A stretch of DNA of 25,054 nt from a bacterium (GTDB lineage Bacteria; Bacillota; Clostridia; Oscillospirales; Oscillospiraceae): the NCBI GenBank assembly GCA_019424865.1, contig JAHYYS010000006.1, positions 29,679-54,732 of the forward strand. Direction: 5' to 3'. Positions within the stretch are counted from its first letter, which is position 1. Each line of letters begins with the position of its first letter. The translations under genes and the position numbers were made by a program. The notes below the pieces were generated by a model. That model searched no databases. It was not told the origin of the DNA and saw only the letters and a program-made list of their open reading frames with translations. Positions 1 to 6,414 of the stretch are shown here, one piece after another.

Positions 1-685
1 GGAGGCCCAGGACAACGGCTACGCCGAGAAGGACCCCACCGCCGACGTGGACGGCCACGACGCCTGCCGCAAAATCTGCATCCTGGCCGCCCTGGCCTAT
101 GGCCGGCACGTCTATCCCGAGCAGGTGCCCACCCAGGGCATCCGGGGCGTGACCCTGGAGGATGTGGCCTACGCCGACTCCAAGGGGTACAAGATTAAGC
201 TGCTGGGCCGGGCCATCCGGCAGCCCGAGGAGAAGGTGTGCGCCTTTGTGGCCCCCCATTTGGTGCCCGATGACAATCCCCTGGCCGGCGTGGAGGACGT
301 GTTCAACGCCATCGCCGTCACGGGCAACGCCATCGGCGACGTGATGTTCTACGGCCGGGGGGCCGGCAAGCTGCCCACCGCCTCCGCTGTGGTGGCCGAC
401 GTCATTGACATTGCCAAGGACCTGAAGCGGGACCGGCACAACGCCTGGGGCCCCGGGGCTCCTGACCTGGTGGTGTCTCCGGACATCCTGACCTCCCGCT
501 GGTATGTCCGCGCCCGGGCCACCGTGGATCAGGCCCGCCTGGCCTGCGGAGAAATCCAGCCCCTGGCGCGGGGCGGCGCCCCGGCCGGCGAGGTGGCCTT
601 CCTCACCGCTCCCATGACCGAGCCCCAGGTGCGGGACCGGCTGAGAGGAATCGCGGTAAATTCCCTGTTCCGCGTGCTGGAATAA
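1..685 (+). CDS. hom: Homoserine dehydrogenase, C-terminal part (5' end outside window)
   Basis: The reading frame is open from the first bases, so the gene starts upstream of the window and about 227 C-terminal residues are visible. Homoserine dehydrogenase reduces aspartate semialdehyde to homoserine with NAD(P)H in the cytoplasm, the branch point to threonine and methionine. The visible part begins with the family signature GYAEKDPTADVDGHDACRK, which contains conserved acidic and lysine residues of the substrate-binding region. The last 80 or so residues, after DLVVSPDI, fit the usual C-terminal ACT-like regulatory domain, although that domain is weakly conserved. Aspartate kinase follows 100 bp downstream on the same strand, which fits a shared amino-acid operon. 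A GTG at 47 lies inside the conserved region and is not the start. Confidence 0.93.
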   Translation, partial: EAQDNGYAEKDPTADVDGHDACRKICILAALAYGRHVYPEQVPTQGIRGVTLEDVAYADSKGYKIKLLGRAIRQPEEKVCAFVAPHLVPDDNPLAGVEDVFNAIAVTGNAIGDVMFYGRGAGKLPTASAVVADVIDIAKDLKRDRHNAWGPGAPDLVVSPDILTSRWYVRARATVDQARLACGEIQPLARGGAPAGEVAFLTAPMTEPQVRDRLRGIAVNSLFRVLE

Positions 686-785
686 GGGGCTGGCGCCTGT
701 CCGGCGGCATAGGATGGAGGGGGAGAGGAGAGGCCCGCTCCGCTTGAATTCATGATCTTGACCTTTTTAGGGGGAAACGATAGAT

Positions 786-2009
786 ATGTCACTCATTGTA
801 CAGAAATTCGGAGGCAGCTCTGTGGCCGATGCCGACCGCATCCGCAACGTGGCCCGCATCATCACCCAGACCTACCAGCAGGGGCACAGCGTGGTGGTGG
901 TGCTGTCCGCCCAGGGGGATACCACCGACGACCTGATTGAAAAGGCGCGGGAGATTAACCCCCACGCCTCCAAGCGGGAGATGGATATGCTGCTGTCCAC
1001 GGGGGAGCAGATCTCCATTTCCCTGTGCGCCATGTGTATCGAGGGGATGGGCTATCAGGCCGTCTCCCTCACCGGCTGGCAGGTGGGGATGCTCACCGAC
1101 TCGGTTTACAGCAACGCCCGCATCAAGCGCATCCGCACCGAGCGCATCCAGAAGGAGCTGGATAAAAAGAAAATCGTACTGGTGGCCGGCTTCCAGGGCA
1201 TCAACAAGTACGACGACGTCACCACCCTGGGCCGGGGAGGCTCCGACACCTCCGCCGTGGCCCTGGCCGCCGCGCTGGGCGCCGACCTGTGCCAGATTTA
1301 CACCGACGTGGACGGCGTCTATACCGCCGACCCCCGCACCGTCAAGGGCGCGCGCAAGCTGGAGGAGATTACCTTTGACGAGATGCTGGAGCTGGCCAGC
1401 CAGGGGGCCCAGGTGCTGCACAACCGGTCGGTGGAAATGGCCAAACGTTACAACGTCAATCTGGAGGTTATCTCCAGCTTCAGCGGAAACCCCGGTACAA
1501 AAGTCAAGGAGGTTGTCAAAACCATGGAAAAAACCCATGTCAGCGGCGTAGCCAAGGACAAGAATGTAGCCCGCCTGGCTCTGGTGGGCCTGGCCGACCG
1601 GCCCGGTATCGCCTTTAAAATTTTCTCCCTGCTGGCCAAGCACAACATCAACGTGGACATCATCCTGCAGTCCATCGGCCGGAACGAGAGCAAGGATATC
1701 AGCTTCACCGTGGCCCGCAGCGACGCGGAGGCGGCCAGGGAAATTATGGAGGAGAACAAGGACGCCATCGGCTTCCAGACCGTGGAGCTCAACGACCGGG
1801 TGGCCAAGGTGTCCATTGTGGGCGCGGGCATGGCACATAACGCCGGCGTGGCCTGCAAGATGTTCGAGGCCCTCTTCTCCGCCGGCATCAACATCCATAT
1901 GATCTCCACCAGCGAAATCAAAATTTCCGTCCTGGTGGATGAGCGGGAGGCCGACCGGGCCGTCCAGGCCATCCACGACCGCTTCTTCAGCGAGTTTGGA
2001 AACAGCTGA
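786..2009 (+). CDS. lysC: Aspartate kinase
   Basis: A 407-residue monofunctional aspartokinase that phosphorylates L-aspartate with ATP, the first step to lysine, threonine and methionine. The N-terminal kinase domain starts with KFGGSSV (residues 7-13) and contains the conserved TTLGRGGSDTSAVALA segment and the DVDGVYTADPR loop. From about residue 265 there are two ACT repeats (LVGLADRPGIAFKIF and VSIVGAGMAHNAGVA), which bind lysine and/or threonine for feedback control in this family. Length is normal. The ATG at 786 has an AGGGGG ribosome site about ten bases upstream. It follows hom on the same strand. A terminator hairpin lies at 2234-2283 after a long hairpin-rich spacer. Confidence 0.97.
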   Translation: MSLIVQKFGGSSVADADRIRNVARIITQTYQQGHSVVVVLSAQGDTTDDLIEKAREINPHASKREMDMLLSTGEQISISLCAMCIEGMGYQAVSLTGWQVGMLTDSVYSNARIKRIRTERIQKELDKKKIVLVAGFQGINKYDDVTTLGRGGSDTSAVALAAALGADLCQIYTDVDGVYTADPRTVKGARKLEEITFDEMLELASQGAQVLHNRSVEMAKRYNVNLEVISSFSGNPGTKVKEVVKTMEKTHVSGVAKDKNVARLALVGLADRPGIAFKIFSLLAKHNINVDIILQSIGRNESKDISFTVARSDAEAAREIMEENKDAIGFQTVELNDRVAKVSIVGAGMAHNAGVACKMFEALFSAGINIHMISTSEIKISVLVDEREADRAVQAIHDRFFSEFGNS

Positions 2010-2043
2010 GAGCTTCTAATTTCTTCAGGGAACAAAGGCCCGG

Positions 2044-2168
2044 GCCGCCCTCCCGGGCGGCTGCTTCAGCGTGTCAAAAAAGCCCTCCTGCAAGGAGTTC
2101 CGCCGTCCGCAGACGGCGGAATAAAATGAAATCCAGTCATTTCCAAGGACATGTGCCTGGGAAATGAC
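2044..2168. repeat. Hairpin cluster after lysC (three stems)
   Basis: Three consecutive inverted repeats lie in the spacer after lysC. The first is GCCGCCC / GGGCGGC at 2044-2061 with a four-base loop. The second is TTCCGCCGTC / GACGGCGGAA at 2098-2121 with loop CGCA. The third is GTCATTTCC / GGAAATGAC at 2136-2168, extended inside by AGG / CCT. None has a T-run on either side, so they are not typical terminators. They look like REP/MITE-like structured intergenic repeats. Confidence 0.6.
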
Positions 2169-2174
2169 ACCTCT

Positions 2175-2230
2175 CACGAAATTTTGGGCGACAATTTCGC
2201 AAGAAATCGAGCCTGAAATTTCGTGCGGCC
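2175..2230 (+). repeat. Dispersed palindromic element, copy A
   Basis: An outer inverted repeat CACGAAATTT (from 2175) / AAATTTCGTG (to 2225) encloses an inner ATTTC-GCAA-GAAAT hairpin. The segment from CGACAATTTC to GCGGCC closely matches 14314-14367, with single-base changes and a two-base gap. In both places the element lies downstream of a stop codon and 3-8 bases before an intrinsic terminator. It matches no family I can name. Confidence 0.6.
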
Positions 2231-2233
2231 TAC

Positions 2234-2283
2234 TCGAAAAAGTGGCTTGTCAATTTCTATCAATTGACAAGCCACTTTTTCGA
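2234..2283. terminator. Bidirectional intrinsic terminator between lysC and the zinc-ribbon gene
   Basis: A perfect 22-bp inverted repeat with a six-base loop (TCTATC). The core is GTGGCTTGTCAATT / AATTGACAAGCCAC. The outer part of each arm is an A-run or T-run, so transcripts from either strand end the stem in a U-run. It can terminate lysC on the plus strand and the gene at 2327-2551 on the minus strand. Confidence 0.75.
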
Positions 2284-2291
2284 CAGTCTCA

Positions 2292-2314
2292 GGGCAGCCC
2301 CATCGGGGCTGCCC
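2292..2314. repeat. GC-rich hairpin near the 3' end of the minus-strand gene
   Basis: A perfect 10-bp stem, GGGCAGCCCC / GGGGCTGCCC, with loop ATC. It lies 13 bp beyond the stop codon of the gene at 2327-2551, just before the larger terminator on that strand. The minus-strand side continues TGAGACTGTCG and then the A-run of the next hairpin, so on its own it is a weak terminator. Confidence 0.5.
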
Positions 2315-2326
2315 GTTATTTCTGAT

Positions 2327-2551
2327 TTATTGTATTGGTTTGCCACAGTATTTGCAGCAGCTGGAAAATGTATCGCGTACATCCAGCCAATGGTTACAAT
2401 GGGGACACCGACAGTAAAAATAGGACTGGAGAAATGTGGCTGCAAATATCAGGACAGCAAGGGATGAGGTAATCGGTCTGCCTGCAAAGAACAAGAACAC
2501 AGTGACAAAGGATCCAATGATAAACAGAGTTCGACTGAAACGGAAATTCAT
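2327..2551 (-). CDS. Small membrane protein with C-terminal zinc ribbon
   Basis: A 74-residue protein of unknown function. Residues 8-24 and about 28-46 are hydrophobic and form one or two membrane helices. The tail carries a four-cysteine zinc ribbon, C49-P-H-C52 and C66-K-Y-C69-G. The reading frame could start at a GTG at 2638, but that start has no ribosome site. The ATG at 2551 has GGAG six bases upstream and begins just before the hydrophobic stretch, so I chose it. The same plan (helices then CPxC...CxxCG) is seen at 21312-21575. GC content is clearly lower than in neighbouring genes, which may reflect transfer. Confidence 0.7.
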   Translation of the reverse strand: MNFRFSRTLFIIGSFVTVFLFFAGRPITSSLAVLIFAATFLQSYFYCRCPHCNHWLDVRDTFSSCCKYCGKPIQ

Positions 2552-2661
2552 AAATTTCTCCAGTTCATTACAGGACAGAAAACGTATGATGAGGTCACAA
2601 ATTGAGGATGCCCATCGGCTTTCTCCTTTTTCGCACACGTGAGGATGGGATTACCTGTTTT

Positions 2662-2745
2662 CTGCGCTATTATATTACTGCGCTGAAATAAAATATCAAC
2701 CATAAATGGAAAATATTTTTATAAAATTTACTATATTGCGCTGAA
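2662..2745 (-). promoter_or_regulatory. Candidate promoter and TGCGCTGAA repeats
   Basis: On the minus strand, TTGATA (2694-2699) and TATAAT (2669-2674) are 19 bp apart, a little long, and point to the gene starting at 2551. The nonamer TGCGCTGAA occurs at 2679-2687 and 2737-2745, with a related TGCGCTATT at 2662-2670, so regulator binding around this promoter is possible. Confidence 0.4.
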
Positions 2746-3060
2746 CAGGGATAAGCGTAACATTTCCTCTTGCCAAGCCGGGCGGCACAGGCCAATCCAA
2801 AGCTGTTTGAAGTGTTCCAGCATGGCTTCACCGCCTTTCATGCAGCTGAGGCAGAAGGGCCGTATATTAAATTTTCTTTAAGATGTGGGGCCGGAAGATT
2901 GAAAAACACAGATATTTCCAGCTCCGAGAGAATGATTTTAACAAAAATCTGATGCAGCACCAAGGGTTAAACTATAAAAACAGACAAAAGCGCTGGGGCA
3001 TATGCAGCAGGGTGCCGGAAAGGACACATTTCCCTTTGGTGAGTTTTCCCTTTTTAAGTG
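2746..3060. other. AT-rich gap without a recognisable gene
   Basis: About 315 bp with lower GC than the surroundings. A short plus-strand frame at 2770-2952 has no ribosome site and no family I recognise. It may be the remnant of a lost gene. I see no tRNA, riboswitch or strong repeat here. Confidence 0.5.
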
Positions 3061-3089
3061 TTGCAAAAAAAAGAGGGATCTGGTACAAT
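3061..3089 (+). promoter_or_regulatory. Sigma-A type promoter for the membrane protein at 3171
   Basis: TTGCAA (3061-3066) and TACAAT (3084-3089) are separated by 17 bp, with an extended -10 TG just before TACAAT. The expected transcript start near 3096 gives a leader of about 75 bases. Confidence 0.7.
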
Positions 3090-3170
3090 AATAAAACGTC
3101 TGGAAAACAGCCGATATTGTCAGCTCTGCCCACGGCATGCGGGGCGCGGCAGTAAGGAGATTGGAGTCAC

Positions 3171-3941
3171 ATGGATAAGAAGCAGAAAGAGGAGCGGCGG
3201 CACCAGGAGGATGTGGCGCTGAACAAAGGGCTCGTGTGGGTAGGCGCGGCCATTGTGCTGGAGGTACTCCTGCTGTTGGTGAAGCGCTTTTATATTGACG
3301 CGGATTTGTCCGACATGGGTGTGAACGTGATGCTGGCGCTGGACAGTGCGCTGCGCGGTATGCGCCTGGTGCTCCCTGCGGCCGCGGTGCTCTGCGCGGT
3401 TTGGGCCGTGCTGTGGTTTAAAAACGGGAAAAAGGTGATCCTTCCCGTGGCTCTGGCCGCCGCACTGGGGGCGGTTGGGATCTGTGCCCACGTGGTGGTG
3501 CGGTTCCAGGCCTCCGGAATGCAGATGCTGTTTTTGCTGGTGGCCGCCTGGGCGGGCCTGGCGCTGGTCTATTACCTGTATCAGAAGGAATTTTTCCTGT
3601 CCGCCTCCGCGGTGGGTATGTCGGTGCTGGGCCTGTGGATGGTCCGATACGGCGTGGGCTTTGGCCTGGAGACGGTTTTGGTGCTGGCGGGGATTCTGGT
3701 GGTGCTGGCCGTCTCCCTGTGGCTGAAAAAGAACGAAGGCGCCCTGCGGGTCGGCACACGATCGGCTCAGGCGGTACCCAAGGGCGCGGACTACCGGGTG
3801 ACAGCGGTCAGCTGTCTGGCCAGCCTGGCTGCGGTCCTGGCGGCGCTGGTTTTGGGGAGCACTGTGGCCTACTACTTGATTTTTGCTATGGTGGCCTGGC
3901 TGTTTGCCCTGCTGGTCTACTATACCGTAAAAATGATGTAA
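3171..3941 (+). CDS. Polytopic membrane protein of unknown function
   Basis: A 256-residue protein. A short charged cytoplasmic N-terminus (MDKKQKEERRHQED) is followed by about seven hydrophobic stretches: near residues 21-38, 63-84, 89-110, 115-138, 142-160, 165-185 and, after a hydrophilic loop at about 186-206, one long or paired segment at 208-252. No catalytic or transport motif is visible, so function is unknown. The ATG at 3171 has an AAGGAG site about 10 bases upstream. A clear promoter before it and a strong terminator after it make it a single-gene transcript. Confidence 0.75.
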   Translation: MDKKQKEERRHQEDVALNKGLVWVGAAIVLEVLLLLVKRFYIDADLSDMGVNVMLALDSALRGMRLVLPAAAVLCAVWAVLWFKNGKKVILPVALAAALGAVGICAHVVVRFQASGMQMLFLLVAAWAGLALVYYLYQKEFFLSASAVGMSVLGLWMVRYGVGFGLETVLVLAGILVVLAVSLWLKKNEGALRVGTRSAQAVPKGADYRVTAVSCLASLAAVLAALVLGSTVAYYLIFAMVAWLFALLVYYTVKMM

Positions 3942-3950
3942 GAAATCTGA

Positions 3951-3988
3951 AAAGGAAGCCCGTCGCTTTTGCGGCGGGCTTCCTTTTT
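3951..3988 (+). terminator. Intrinsic terminator of the 3171-3941 gene
   Basis: A stem AAAGGAAGCCCGTCGC / GCGGCGGGCTTCCTTT with loop TTTT and one G-T wobble, ending in a run of five T. It starts ten bases after the stop codon. Confidence 0.9.
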
Positions 3989-4022
3989 CCATGTGCGGCG
4001 CGGTCGGGGGCGGAAGCCGGAT

Positions 4023-4084
4023 ACGCAATCCGCCGCGAAGAAACGCGGGCTGCCTGCCGGACAGCCCGCGTTTCTTGATTGCGT
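4023..4084. terminator. Two-tier hairpin, probable terminator of the acetyltransferase gene
   Basis: The inner stem AAGAAACGCGGGCTG / CAGCCCGCGTTTCTT (15 bp, nine-base loop) is enclosed on one side by seven unpaired bases and then by ACGCAATC / GATTGCGT. Read on the minus strand it lies about 100 bp after the stop of the gene at 4174 and ends in TTTCTT. The outer stem is unusual for a simple terminator. Confidence 0.55.
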
Positions 4085-4173
4085 TTTGTAATTTAAATAC
4101 AATATAAAACTTTAAGTCTTGATTTTTCGGGTATCCAGACCGGCAAACCGGGGCCTGCCAAGCGGATTCGGGC

Positions 4174-4641
4174 TCAGCGGGAAGGCAGCTCCATCTCGTG
4201 CTCCATGGGGAGAAACCCATATTTTTCATATAGGGGGCGCCCCATGTCCGTAGCCTCCAGAGAGATGGACGTGATGCCTCGGCGTCGGATCTCTTTGACC
4301 AGAAGGTCCAGGGTATGATAAGCGATTCCCCGCCTTCTGTATTCCGGACGTGTGTACATGTTCATGATATAGGCTTTGCAGCCGCTGGGATTGTGGAAGG
4401 TCGGCATTACCTGGAAGAAACTGACGCCGCCCGTACCGGCAAATTGCTTTCCGTCAAAGACCAGATAAGCGATATGGGTTCCGTCGCAAAGCGCGTTTTG
4501 ATAGTAACGGAAGGACTGTGCCCGCACCTCGCGCATATCGGTGTCCCCGGGCAGCTGGTTGGCTGCCCGCAGCACCTGAATTCTCGTATCAACCAAAAGC
4601 TCCAGATCGTCCAGAGCAGCCTTATGATATTTCAGCTCCAT
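4174..4641 (-). CDS. GNAT-family N-acetyltransferase
   Basis: A 155-residue protein of the GCN5-related acetyltransferase fold, which moves an acetyl group from acetyl-CoA to an amine on a small molecule or protein; the substrate cannot be read from sequence. The acetyl-CoA motif A is visible as MYTRPEYRRRGIAYHTLD (R-x-x-G-x-A pattern), followed by the beta-5 / alpha-4 element ISLEATDMGRPLYEKYGF. A GTG at 4644 and an ATG at 4641 are both possible. The ATG overlaps the stop of the upstream MATE gene (TGATG) and sits about five bases after GGAGGG, so translation is probably coupled. Co-expression suggests it works with, or is regulated with, the efflux pump. Confidence 0.9.
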   Translation of the reverse strand: MELKYHKAALDDLELLVDTRIQVLRAANQLPGDTDMREVRAQSFRYYQNALCDGTHIAYLVFDGKQFAGTGGVSFFQVMPTFHNPSGCKAYIMNMYTRPEYRRRGIAYHTLDLLVKEIRRRGITSISLEATDMGRPLYEKYGFLPMEHEMELPSR

Positions 4642-5999
4642 CACAGCCCTCCGGACGCCGTTCCTATCGTATCAATCTTCTCCCGGCGCAGCTTGCCATA
4701 GAGGGCCAGAGAGACCGCACAGGTGGCCAGCTCAGCAATCAGGAAGGCCCCAAAGGACCAGTCGGGCAGCACCCGCACCAGCAGCAGGGCGGCGGGCAGC
4801 AGCAGAATGATATACCGCAGCAGCGATACCGACAGAGAGTAGCGGCTGCGCCCCAGGGACTGAAAAGAGGCCGAGCAGATGATGCTTACGGCGGCAGGGA
4901 GAAACGCCAGGGCCGTGAGACGAAGGGCGGGGATCCCCATGGCCAGCGCGGCCGGGCTGGCCTGGAAGCAGAACACCAGCAGGGGGGAGGCGAGGGTCCA
5001 CATCAGGATACAGCCTACCCCGGCGGCAATCAGGGCGATGAGCAGGCCGGCGCGGACCGCGCCCCGCACCCGCTCCCGGCTGGACGCGCCATAGTTGTAG
5101 CTGATGATGGAGACCAGCCCGTTGTTGATGCTGAAGACGGGCATAAAGACAAAGTTCTGCAGCTTGAAATAGACGCCCAGAACCCAGACCGCCGTTTCCG
5201 ACCACAGCCGGAAAATGGCATTGAGCCCCAGGGACATCACACTGGACAGGGACTGCATCAAAATGGCGGGCGCGGCCACCCGGGTCAGCTCGGCAAATGT
5301 CCCGGAATCCAGTCGGAAGCCCCGGGGAGAGAGGGGGAACTGCCGCCGGATGCGAAAGGCCAGAAAGACCCCGATGAGCGCGCCGATAATCTGTCCGGCC
5401 ACAGTGGCTGCCGCGGCGCCTGCCACCCCCATGTCAAAACCGAAAATCAGAATGGGGTCGAAAATCAGGTTGATCACCGCGCCGGAGCCCTGAATAATCA
5501 TGAACCCCATGGGGTGGCCGGTGGACTGCAGGATGCGCTCCAGGGGAAACTGGGCGCACATGCCGAAGGAGAAGCAGCAGCAGATCCGCAGATACTCCAC
5601 TCCCATCTCCGCCACCTGGGCCGTGTCGGTGCAGAAGTCCATGTAAGCGCGGCAGGCAAACAGGCCGAACAGCAAAAACAGGATCCAGCAGCCCAGATAG
5701 AGCAGCAGCCCGTGGAAGACGGCGGAGTTGGCCTGGCGCTGATCCCCCTGGCCCAGCCGCTTGGCCAGGAGGGCGCTGAAGCCCACCCCGGTTCCCACAC
5801 AGAAAGCGACCATCAGGCTTTGCACCGGATAGGCATAGGACAGCGCCAAAAAGGCGGCGTCGCTGATGCGGACAACAAAGAGGCTGTCCACAAGATTGTA
5901 AATAGCCTGCATCAGCATGGAAATCATGATGGGCCAGGACATGTGGATTACCAGCCGGCCCATGGGCATCGAGCCCAGAATATTCTCCTGTTGGGTCAA
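4641..5999 (-). CDS. MATE-family multidrug/guanidinium efflux transporter (MepA-like)
   Basis: A 452-residue, 12-helix inner-membrane antiporter of the MATE (MatE) family, typical length for the family. The first helix region reads MGRLVIHMSWPIMISMLMQAIYN, shortened here to its core PIMISMLMQAIYNLVDSLFV, as in MepA/NorM-like proteins. An upstream ATG at 6155 would give 504 residues, but those extra codons run through the promoter-proximal leader and terminator hairpin. The TTG at 5999 has AGGGGG five bases upstream and gives the normal N-terminus (TQQENILGSMPMGRL), so I chose it. The leader resembles a guanidine-IV riboswitch, which would make this a guanidinium exporter. The downstream GNAT gene overlaps its stop codon. 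Confidence 0.9.
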   Translation of the reverse strand: MTQQENILGSMPMGRLVIHMSWPIMISMLMQAIYNLVDSLFVVRISDAAFLALSYAYPVQSLMVAFCVGTGVGFSALLAKRLGQGDQRQANSAVFHGLLLYLGCWILFLLFGLFACRAYMDFCTDTAQVAEMGVEYLRICCCFSFGMCAQFPLERILQSTGHPMGFMIIQGSGAVINLIFDPILIFGFDMGVAGAAAATVAGQIIGALIGVFLAFRIRRQFPLSPRGFRLDSGTFAELTRVAAPAILMQSLSSVMSLGLNAIFRLWSETAVWVLGVYFKLQNFVFMPVFSINNGLVSIISYNYGASSRERVRGAVRAGLLIALIAAGVGCILMWTLASPLLVFCFQASPAALAMGIPALRLTALAFLPAAVSIICSASFQSLGRSRYSLSVSLLRYIILLLPAALLLVRVLPDWSFGAFLIAELATCAVSLALYGKLRREKIDTIGTASGGL

Positions 6000-6054
6000 A
6001 TCATCCCCCTGCCTTTCTCTCAGCAGGCTGCGCAGCCGGTGTCTCCCGCCGGCG

Positions 6055-6087
6055 GCATAAAAAACGGGCTCCCGCAGGAGCCCGTTT
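6055..6087 (-). terminator. Conditional terminator in the MATE leader (minus strand)
   Basis: On the minus strand AAACGGGCTCC / GGAGCCCGTTT (11 bp, loop TGCG) is followed by TTTTTTAT. It lies between the promoter and the start codon of the gene it serves, so it must act as an attenuator rather than an end-of-gene signal. Confidence 0.85.
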
Positions 6088-6140
6088 ACCAACCGCGCAG
6101 CTGTTTCTCCGCGGGGACGTCGGGCGTGGGCGCGGAGAAA
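6062..6140 (-). promoter_or_regulatory. Candidate guanidine-IV (mepA-motif) riboswitch
   Basis: On the minus strand the leader forms a perfect 10-bp stem TTTCTCCGCG (6140-6131) / CGCGGAGAAA (6113-6104) with a 17-base loop. The loop contains ACGCCCGAC. Its GCCCG (6125-6121) is complementary to CGGGC (6084-6080), the 5' arm of the terminator stem. Loop pairing would therefore block the terminator, giving an ON switch. A loop/terminator-arm interaction ahead of a MATE gene in Clostridia is what is known for the mepA motif (guanidine-IV). The family name rests on my recollection of that motif, not on a covariance search. Confidence 0.6.
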
Positions 6141-6154
6141 GTCAATTTGAGACA

Positions 6155-6183
6155 ACTATAACAGGGATAGGGTGGAAAGTCAA
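6155..6183 (-). promoter_or_regulatory. Promoter of the minus-strand MATE operon
   Basis: On the minus strand TTGACT (6183-6178) and TATAGT (6160-6155) are 17 bp apart, with an extended -10 TG. The expected start near 6148 places the whole candidate riboswitch inside the transcript. Confidence 0.75.
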
Positions 6184-6238
6184 GGTACAAACGGCAGCCG
6201 CGAAACTTTCTTTAAAAAGGGACGATTCAAATCAGGGA

Positions 6239-6268
6239 TTTACAATTTGGCTGCGTTTATGATATAAT
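6239..6268 (+). promoter_or_regulatory. Promoter of the plus-strand MATE gene
   Basis: TTTACA (6239-6244) and TATAAT (6263-6268) are 18 bp apart, with TGA before TATAAT. It is back to back with the minus-strand promoter 56 bp away and gives a leader of about 140 bases. Confidence 0.7.
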
Positions 6269-6328
6269 TTTATTAAGAACCCCATTTTTGCAGTCAACAA
6301 CGATATAACTATTTGATTTCGGTCAAAC

Positions 6329-6394
6329 GAGGCGTTCTGAAGTTACCCCTGGGGTACGGCGTTGCTGTACGGTAGCTTCCAGAACGCCTCTTTT
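6329..6394 (+). terminator. Attenuator hairpin in the plus-strand MATE leader
   Basis: An 11-bp stem GAGGCGTTCTG (6329-6339) / CAGAACGCCTC (6380-6390) is followed by TTTT, seven bases before the ribosome site. Its 40-base interior holds a second small hairpin, TACCC / GGGTA (6344-6356). A hairpin TTTGA / TCAAA (6312-6327) precedes it. The layout suggests regulated read-through; I do not recognise a riboswitch class. Confidence 0.6.
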
Positions 6395-6414
6395 CCGGCC
6401 AAAGGAGAAACGAA

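Noticed and set aside
789..1976. 395-codon minus-strand frame opposite lysC
   Set aside because: Antisense shadow of a strongly supported gene, His/Gly/Leu-rich without motifs.
2770..2952. 60-codon frame in the AT-rich gap
   Set aside because: No ribosome site and no known family; too short to support. At most a remnant.
4518..6161. 547-codon plus-strand frame opposite the MATE gene
   Set aside because: Rich in Gln, His, Gly and Pro, typical of the antisense of a GC-rich membrane protein gene. It has no hydrophobic or domain pattern of its own.
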